From assembly GCF_042695135.1 (NCBI RefSeq), contig NZ_CP170547.1, positions 3,348,001 to 3,412,000 on the forward strand: a stretch of 64,000 nt of DNA, written 5' to 3'. Shown here piece after piece: positions 59,878 to 64,000 of this stretch. The notes under the pieces are model-generated. The model searched no databases. It was given only the letters and a program-made list of their open reading frames with translations, and was not told the origin of the DNA. The stretch's first letter is position 1. Each line of letters begins with the position of its first letter. The position numbers were made by a program, and so were the translations under genes. This stretch comes from Epilithonimonas sp042695135 (GTDB taxonomy: Bacteria; Bacteroidota; Bacteroidia; Flavobacteriales; Weeksellaceae).

Positions 59878-59885
59878 CCAAGATA
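59878..59885 (-). promoter_or_regulatory. Candidate -7 box of hppD
   Basis: On the minus strand TATCTTGG is one base from TAnnTTTG. It lies 30 nt before the ATG, and the 24-bp palindrome sits 14 nt further upstream, over the -33 region. Confidence 0.4.
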
Positions 59886-59899
59886 ACAATTTTTCAGAA

Positions 59900-59923
59900 A
59901 TAAACTAACAATTGTTAGTTTAT
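59900..59923. promoter_or_regulatory. Perfect 24-bp palindrome, operator candidate for hppD
   Basis: The half-site is ATAAACTAACAA and its exact complement follows without a spacer. Its symmetry and the ACTAAC/GTTAGT core resemble TetR-type operators. Its position over the -33 region suggests repression of hppD. Confidence 0.65.
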
Positions 59924-59974
59924 GATTTTGAATTAGAAATTAATATTAGGTTATAATTAAAATAAATTACACTT

Positions 59975-59988
59975 TGTAATCGATTGCA
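59975..59988. promoter_or_regulatory. LacI-like palindrome upstream of hppD
   Basis: TGTAATCGATTGCA is one pair short of a perfect palindrome and shares AATCGATTGC with the site at 10636-10647. Confidence 0.4.
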
Positions 59989-60193
59989 CATTATGAATAA
60001 TTATATGAATATCAAATAATTAAACTTTAATAATAACCATAATTAACATAAGCTAATTATTTTATATTAAAACTCAAATAAATATATAAATATTATAATA
60101 TGTACTTTTAAGTACACTTAAGTTTATTGTTCTGCTTTGTTCTAGTATTACATTTGCCAAAGAGTTACACAGATTCTAAAAACACAAATCAAA

Positions 60194-60219
60194 AAAAAGC
60201 CGTACTAATGCGGCTTTTT
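60194..60219 (-). terminator. Terminator after the unknown gene at 60205-61002
   Basis: AAAAAGCCG (60194-60202) pairs with CGGCTTTTT (60211-60219). The hairpin overlaps the final codons of that gene, with A/T runs on both sides. Confidence 0.7.
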
Positions 60220-61002
60220 GTATATTCTATCGTTCAACAATCCAGAATTCGGATTGTAATTATCCCAGATCTTCCAATTATTGTTAATATTCCTTATAAA
60301 ATAGATCTGAGTATTGAGTTCATTTACAATATACTCTTCTCCCGTTTCTTCTACAACAAAAACAAGATTCCAGAATTCCTGGGTTTTGATTACCATTTTA
60401 TCTGCTTCTTCTGAAATGACATCCAGGTCGAATATTTCGAAATTGGACCGGTTATTATTTGTAAAAAGTTTCAGTCCTTTTTCGCACAACTTTGAACTAT
60501 AATTTTTTATTCTTTCTATGAATGGCGCTTCGGGAAAAATAAGATCATTGAAAACTTCCAGCCTCAGTTCCGGAAAATATTTGAAAAATTCAAAATTGGT
60601 CTGGCAATATCTGTAAACTATATCCGTAGTCAATTCTTTGCTGAAAATATTCTCATTGTAAAGATTGTTTTCCTTTACACTCAACACATAAGCATTCAGA
60701 TTTTTGAATCCCAGAAAAATGCATATTTTGTCCAGCGTTTTCAAAAAACGAAGGTCGTTATGAGTTTTATAATCATAGTCACTTTCAAAAAAGCGTTGAA
60801 GAGTAATATGCGAAATACTGGTTCCGAGTTCAAACTTCTTCTCATTCTTCAGCTCTTCTTTTTGAGACAATTCTTCTTTTATGATCTCAGCAAGTATAAT
60901 GTAATGGCTTCTTTTCCAAGGATTTGAATCGCCAAGAATAGAGTTCCTAATTCTTTTATGCTGGCGTATTTCTTGCTTTAATAGATTGTATATAGACTTC
61001 AA
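60205..61002 (-). CDS. Unknown protein with an N-terminal helical, regulator-like domain
   Basis: 265 residues from a TTG codon. A TAA stands directly upstream and no ATG occurs until far inside, so TTG is the only sensible start. The N-terminal half (1-110) is helical and charged. It includes ISHITLQRFFESDYDYKTH and LRFLKTLDKICIFLGFKN, which resemble helix-turn-helix-like segments in Bacteroidetes regulators. The C-terminal part (about 140-260) has a pattern like an NTF2-type fold, with WNLVFVVEETGEEYIVNELN and NNWKIWDNYNP. I do not recognise a named family. Confidence 0.65.
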   Translation of the reverse strand: MKSIYNLLKQEIRQHKRIRNSILGDSNPWKRSHYIILAEIIKEELSQKEELKNEKKFELGTSISHITLQRFFESDYDYKTHNDLRFLKTLDKICIFLGFKNLNAYVLSVKENNLYNENIFSKELTTDIVYRYCQTNFEFFKYFPELRLEVFNDLIFPEAPFIERIKNYSSKLCEKGLKLFTNNNRSNFEIFDLDVISEEADKMVIKTQEFWNLVFVVEETGEEYIVNELNTQIYFIRNINNNWKIWDNYNPNSGLLNDRIYKKPH

Positions 61003-61068
61003 TTAATTTTCTTTCTTGTGTTCTATCAAATATACAAGAAAATCTAAGAAATTAAAATTTTTTTACAT

Positions 61069-62340
61069 CTATTTGAATCTTTCTAAAGCTGCTTTTTCCA
61101 GCATTTCTCTGTCATCGGGATGAGAAATTTCTATCAAAGCCTGAGCTCTTTGTTTTAGATTTTTGCCATAAAGATATGCCGTCCCAAATTCTGTCACAAC
61201 ATAATGGATATGGCCTCTGGTTGTTACCACACCTGCGCCTTGTTTCAGAAAAGGAACGATTCTCGGAACTCCTTTTTTGGTTCTGGAAGACAATGCCATG
61301 ATTGGCTTTCCACCTTCGCTAAGTGCGGCACCACGCATAAAATCCATTTGCCCGCCAATCCCGCTGAACTGATAAGTTCCGATAGAATCTGCACAAACCT
61401 GACCGGTAAGATCAATTTCAATTGCTGAATTGATTGCGTGCATCTTCTTGTTCTTCATAATGTTAATCGGAAAATTAACGTGTTGAACATCCATAAACGC
61501 AACAGCCGGATTATCATCTACAAAATCATACAACCTTCTGGTTCCGAAACAAAAACTCGTAATCGTTCTGTTGGCGTGAGTACCTTTGTATTTATTATTA
61601 ATGACATCATTCGTAATCAAATCGATAACACCATCGCTTAACATTTCTGTGTGAACGCCAAGGTCTTTGTGGTTGTGAAGACATTGCAAAACAGCATCCG
61701 GAATGGTTCCAATTCCCATTTGAATCGTAGCTTTATCATCGATGAGTTCAGCGACATTTCTACCGATTTTCATTTCTTCTTCGCCCACTTTTTCGCTGTA
61801 ATTGATAGTTAAAAGATCTTCTTCGCTCCAGACTAATTTTTCAATTCGGTTGACATGGATCATCCCGTCACCGTGTGTTCTTGGCATTTTCGGATTCACA
61901 ATTGCAATGATTTTTTTTGCCGTATCAATAGCACTTCTGGCAACGTCAACTGAAGTTCCCAAAGTACAATATCCGTGATTGTCCGGAGGCGAAACTGTAA
62001 TTAAAGCCACATCGATCGGCAAAATCCCGTTTTTGAAAAGAATTGGAATTTCACTAAGGAAGATTGGAACGTAATCACCATTTTCAGAATTCACAGCCTC
62101 ACGAACAGGCGTAGAAGTAAATAAGGAATTGATATAAAAACTGTCTTTATATTGAGGTTTTGCGATCTCCACATTGCCTTGCTGCGTGATGGAAACCATT
62201 TCCACACCTTTTAAACGGGAAGATTGATTTGCCAATTCATTGTATAACAGATTTGGCGTACAGGCACTTCCGTGTCCAAAGATCCTGTCGCCGTTTTTTA
62301 TGATTGAAACAGCTTCTTCTGCGCTAACATAATTGATCAT
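61069..62340 (-). CDS. Acetyl-CoA hydrolase/transferase family protein
   Basis: 423 residues, the length of 4-hydroxybutyrate or acetate CoA-transferases. Seen are GHGSACTPNLLYNELANQSS, DVALITVSPPDNHGYCTLG, the Glu-bearing GVHTEMLSDGVIDL and the C-terminal FSGIGGQMDFMRGAALSEGG. The enzyme moves CoA between carboxylic acids through a glutamyl-CoA intermediate, or hydrolyses acetyl-CoA. In this setting it may recycle acetoacetate or acetate from tyrosine breakdown, but that is only suggested by position. Confidence 0.92.
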   Translation of the reverse strand: MINYVSAEEAVSIIKNGDRIFGHGSACTPNLLYNELANQSSRLKGVEMVSITQQGNVEIAKPQYKDSFYINSLFTSTPVREAVNSENGDYVPIFLSEIPILFKNGILPIDVALITVSPPDNHGYCTLGTSVDVARSAIDTAKKIIAIVNPKMPRTHGDGMIHVNRIEKLVWSEEDLLTINYSEKVGEEEMKIGRNVAELIDDKATIQMGIGTIPDAVLQCLHNHKDLGVHTEMLSDGVIDLITNDVINNKYKGTHANRTITSFCFGTRRLYDFVDDNPAVAFMDVQHVNFPINIMKNKKMHAINSAIEIDLTGQVCADSIGTYQFSGIGGQMDFMRGAALSEGGKPIMALSSRTKKGVPRIVPFLKQGAGVVTTRGHIHYVVTEFGTAYLYGKNLKQRAQALIEISHPDDREMLEKAALERFK

Positions 62341-62449
62341 AGCTCTTATATTTTCTACAAATTTATATCTTAAAGATACAGAAAAAAATGAGCGTTATCA
62401 GTTTGGTAAAAAGTCATATTTTGCTTCAAATAAAAAAATGAAAATAATT

Positions 62450-62481
62450 TTTGAAAATCAGAATAATATTTATTTACTTTG
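62450..62481 (+). promoter_or_regulatory. Candidate promoter of the small membrane protein gene
   Basis: TTTG at 62450-62453 and TTACTTTG at 62474-62481 are 20 nt apart, close to the Bacteroidetes pattern TTTG-N19/20-TAnnTTTG. The ATG is 41 nt further. Confidence 0.45.
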
Positions 62482-62522
62482 TAATTCAAAGTTCTTTATA
62501 TATTGAATTAAAAATTAAAATT

Positions 62523-62813
62523 ATGATCACACAAAATCAAAGACATTTTATTATTTATCTTATTCCTGTAATTATATTAACTGTTGTTTTCATTTTTACC
62601 TGCATCAGTTGGGAATTCAGCTGGACTTTATCTGATTTTATCATTGCCGGAGTTATTCTTTTTGGGACAGCTTTTATTATCAATTTGATATTAGATAAAA
62701 TCAAGACTAAAGAAGGTAGAATTATTTTAATTTTAATGACCTTAGCTATTGTTTCATTAATTTGGATAGAGCTGGCAGTCGGAATTTTCGGAAGTATGTT
62801 TGCCGGAAGCTAA
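62523..62813 (+). CDS. Small membrane protein of unknown function
   Basis: 96 residues from the ATG at 62523; the open frame starts earlier with a TTG inside the promoter-like region. Three hydrophobic helices (about 10-27, 37-57 and 66-92) are separated by short charged loops, the second with DKIKTKEGR. Its size and helix layout resemble conserved small flavobacterial membrane proteins without a name. It lies between two minus-strand genes. Confidence 0.75.
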   Translation: MITQNQRHFIIYLIPVIILTVVFIFTCISWEFSWTLSDFIIAGVILFGTAFIINLILDKIKTKEGRIILILMTLAIVSLIWIELAVGIFGSMFAGS

Positions 62814-62833
62814 TTATTAAATAAAAAAATAAA

Positions 62834-62860
62834 TCAAAAAAGCTAACATTTCTGTCAGCC
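62834..62860 (-). terminator. Terminator after hmgA
   Basis: GCTAACA (62842-62848) and TGTCAGC (62853-62859) form a stem with one mismatch around TTTC. On the minus strand a T run follows. Confidence 0.65.
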
Positions 62861-62873
62861 TTTATCTTCTAAT

Positions 62874-64000
62874 TTAATCTTCCAGCCAACTCGTCTTGTA
62901 ACTAGGGTCCTCCACTTTTATCGCTTCTTCCGTCAATTTGAAAGGTCGGAATGGGTCAACCATCACTGCATATTCGTCGGTAGACTTTTTGCCGATGCTT
63001 CTTTCCATTGCGCCGGGATGCGGACCGTGAACAATTCCGCCCGGATGAAGTGAAAAATCCATCAAGTCCACGTGGTTTCTGCTCATAAAATCTCCTTCTG
63101 TATAAAACAAAACCTCATCTGAATCGATGTTAGAATGGTTGTAAGGTGCAGGAATTGCCTGAGGATGATAATCATACATCCTTGCACAAAATGAGCAAAC
63201 TACAAAATTATGAGCTTCAAAGTTCTGATGAATTGGAGGCGGCTGATGAATTCTCCCCGTAATCGGCTCGAAGTTTTTGATATTGAATTTATAAGGATAA
63301 AAATAACCGTCCCAACCAACCACATCGAATGGATGCGTGGCATAAATGAAATCTGTAATTTGGTTTTCCTTTTTGACTTTAATGAGAAAATCACCTTTCT
63401 CATTTTTCGGTTCCACGAAAGTGGGCGGAACAATATCGCGCTCACAAAATGGCGAATGTTCCAGCAATTGTCCGAACTCATTCCGGTAACGTTTGGGTGT
63501 ATAAATCGGAGAATGTGCTTCTATGAATAAGAAAACGTTTTCTTCGGATTCCAATTCCAACTGATAAATTGTTCCTCTTGGAATGATGAGATAATCGCCG
63601 ACTGAAAAATCGATATTTCCGAGCATTGTTTTCAGGATTCCTTTTCCGTCGTGTACGAAAAGTAACTCGTCACATTCTGAATTTTTATAGAAATAATCAG
63701 GGGATTTTCTTGGTTTTGCAAGACCCATTTTCAAATCGTTGTTTAGCATCAAAACCTTTCGGCTTTCCAAAAAGTCATCTTCAGGAGTGACTTTTGCACC
63801 TTTTATCATTCTTGGTGTCACGTTTTTCTCAACAGCAATTTTCGGTGTCACGTCTTTTGCTTCGCCGATTGATTTGATTTGAGTCGGGCGATGCGTGTGA
63901 TACAACAACGACGCAATGCCGTGAAAACCTTCTGTTCCAAAGAGTTGCTCGTAATAGAATTGGTCGTCTTCGGATTTGAAAATCGTGTGTCTTTTTGGTG
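62874..64000 (-). CDS. hmgA: Homogentisate 1,2-dioxygenase (5' end outside window)
   Basis: About 375 residues are visible and the start lies beyond position 64000. The N-terminal part reads PKRHTIFKSEDDQFYYEQLF followed by GTEGFHGIASLLYHTHRP, typical of the family. The iron-binding region has AIPAPYNHSNIDSDEVLFYT followed by EGDFMSRNHVDLMDFSLHPG, with GIVHGPHPGAME next. It opens the homogentisate ring to maleylacetoacetate. With hppD and fahA it completes most of the tyrosine route; a maleylacetoacetate isomerase is not in the window. It is on the same strand as the hppD operon but separated by a CoA-transferase and two unknown genes. Confidence 0.95.
   Translation of the reverse strand, partial: PKRHTIFKSEDDQFYYEQLFGTEGFHGIASLLYHTHRPTQIKSIGEAKDVTPKIAVEKNVTPRMIKGAKVTPEDDFLESRKVLMLNNDLKMGLAKPRKSPDYFYKNSECDELLFVHDGKGILKTMLGNIDFSVGDYLIIPRGTIYQLELESEENVFLFIEAHSPIYTPKRYRNEFGQLLEHSPFCERDIVPPTFVEPKNEKGDFLIKVKKENQITDFIYATHPFDVVGWDGYFYPYKFNIKNFEPITGRIHQPPPIHQNFEAHNFVVCSFCARMYDYHPQAIPAPYNHSNIDSDEVLFYTEGDFMSRNHVDLMDFSLHPGGIVHGPHPGAMERSIGKKSTDEYAVMVDPFRPFKLTEEAIKVEDPSYKTSWLED

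Larger units (their letters stand above)
59849..60193. other. Regulatory intergenic region upstream of hppD
   Basis: About 345 bp, very AT-rich. It contains the hppD promoter candidate, a perfect 24-bp palindrome and a LacI-like palindrome. I see no small gene or RNA in it. Confidence 0.6.

Noticed and set aside
1..64000. tRNA, rRNA, CRISPR array, insertion sequence or prophage genes
   Set aside because: I looked for cloverleaf-like spacers, regularly spaced repeats and transposase or integrase motifs and found none. A tRNAscan or Rfam search would settle the RNA genes.

Overview
The window is a 64-kb piece of chromosome from a low-GC member of the Flavobacteriia, most likely the Chryseobacterium/Epilithonimonas group of the Weeksellaceae. 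The pointers are AT-rich intergenic DNA, Bacteroidetes-type promoter boxes (TAnnTTTG), a near absence of Shine-Dalgarno sequences, Bacteroidetes-restricted families (DUF5522, DUF4136, DUF4932, OstA-like, START-like) and flavobacterial dispersed repeats. The organism is inferred from sequence character only. I saw no tRNA, rRNA, insertion sequence, prophage or CRISPR array.

Layout. 1-1418: the end of a TonB-dependent receptor and a lipoprotein. 1489-7587: an ABC-type tripartite exporter (ATPase, two short permeases and HlyD adaptor on the minus strand) divergent from a TolC-type outer-membrane gene. 7740-16377: Nudix hydrolase, PlsC-like acyltransferase, FabV enoyl reductase, a secreted GH28 pectinase, topoisomerase III and a DUF4932 lipoprotein. 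16485-28483: a second complete exporter operon (HlyD, DUF2807 protein, ATPase, two 805-residue FtsX permeases, TolC) transcribed away from an NtrC-type regulator and its kinase, with a sigma-54-like promoter in front of the exporter operon. 28630-38927: a frameshifted ATP-cone/nuclease pseudogene, small conserved proteins, a KUP potassium transporter, a Fur-family regulator, an OstA-like LPS-transport protein, a class III aminotransferase, a START-like protein and a degenerate class IV aminotransferase.

38996-46307 is a complete histidine operon hisGDCBHAFIE. In front of it lies a leader peptide with five consecutive His codons and mutually exclusive hairpins, the layout of a ribosome-mediated transcription attenuator. 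46332-55618 holds pdxH, yqgE, an esterase/DUF1398 pair, an Smr protein, a phosphoesterase, truA, a Crp/Fnr regulator next to an alpha/beta hydrolase with a matching palindrome, an MsbA-like exporter and a RelE/ParE-type toxin-antitoxin pair. 55896-64000 is mostly tyrosine breakdown: hppD, fahA, a methyltransferase and a flavin reductase in one probable operon, plus hmgA cut by the window edge, with a CoA-transferase between. A perfect 24-bp palindrome overlaps the probable hppD promoter.

Between the genes lie several families of dispersed repeats: a modular element with conserved GCAGCCCG and GCTGCC ends (four copies), a CAAAG-rich family (about six places), a TGAGGCTCTCGAAG family (four copies, one inside the his operon) and a 43-bp repeat (two copies, one inside the his operon). 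The most interesting observations are the his attenuator, the modular repeat whose centre is swapped between copies, and the three palindromic operators.
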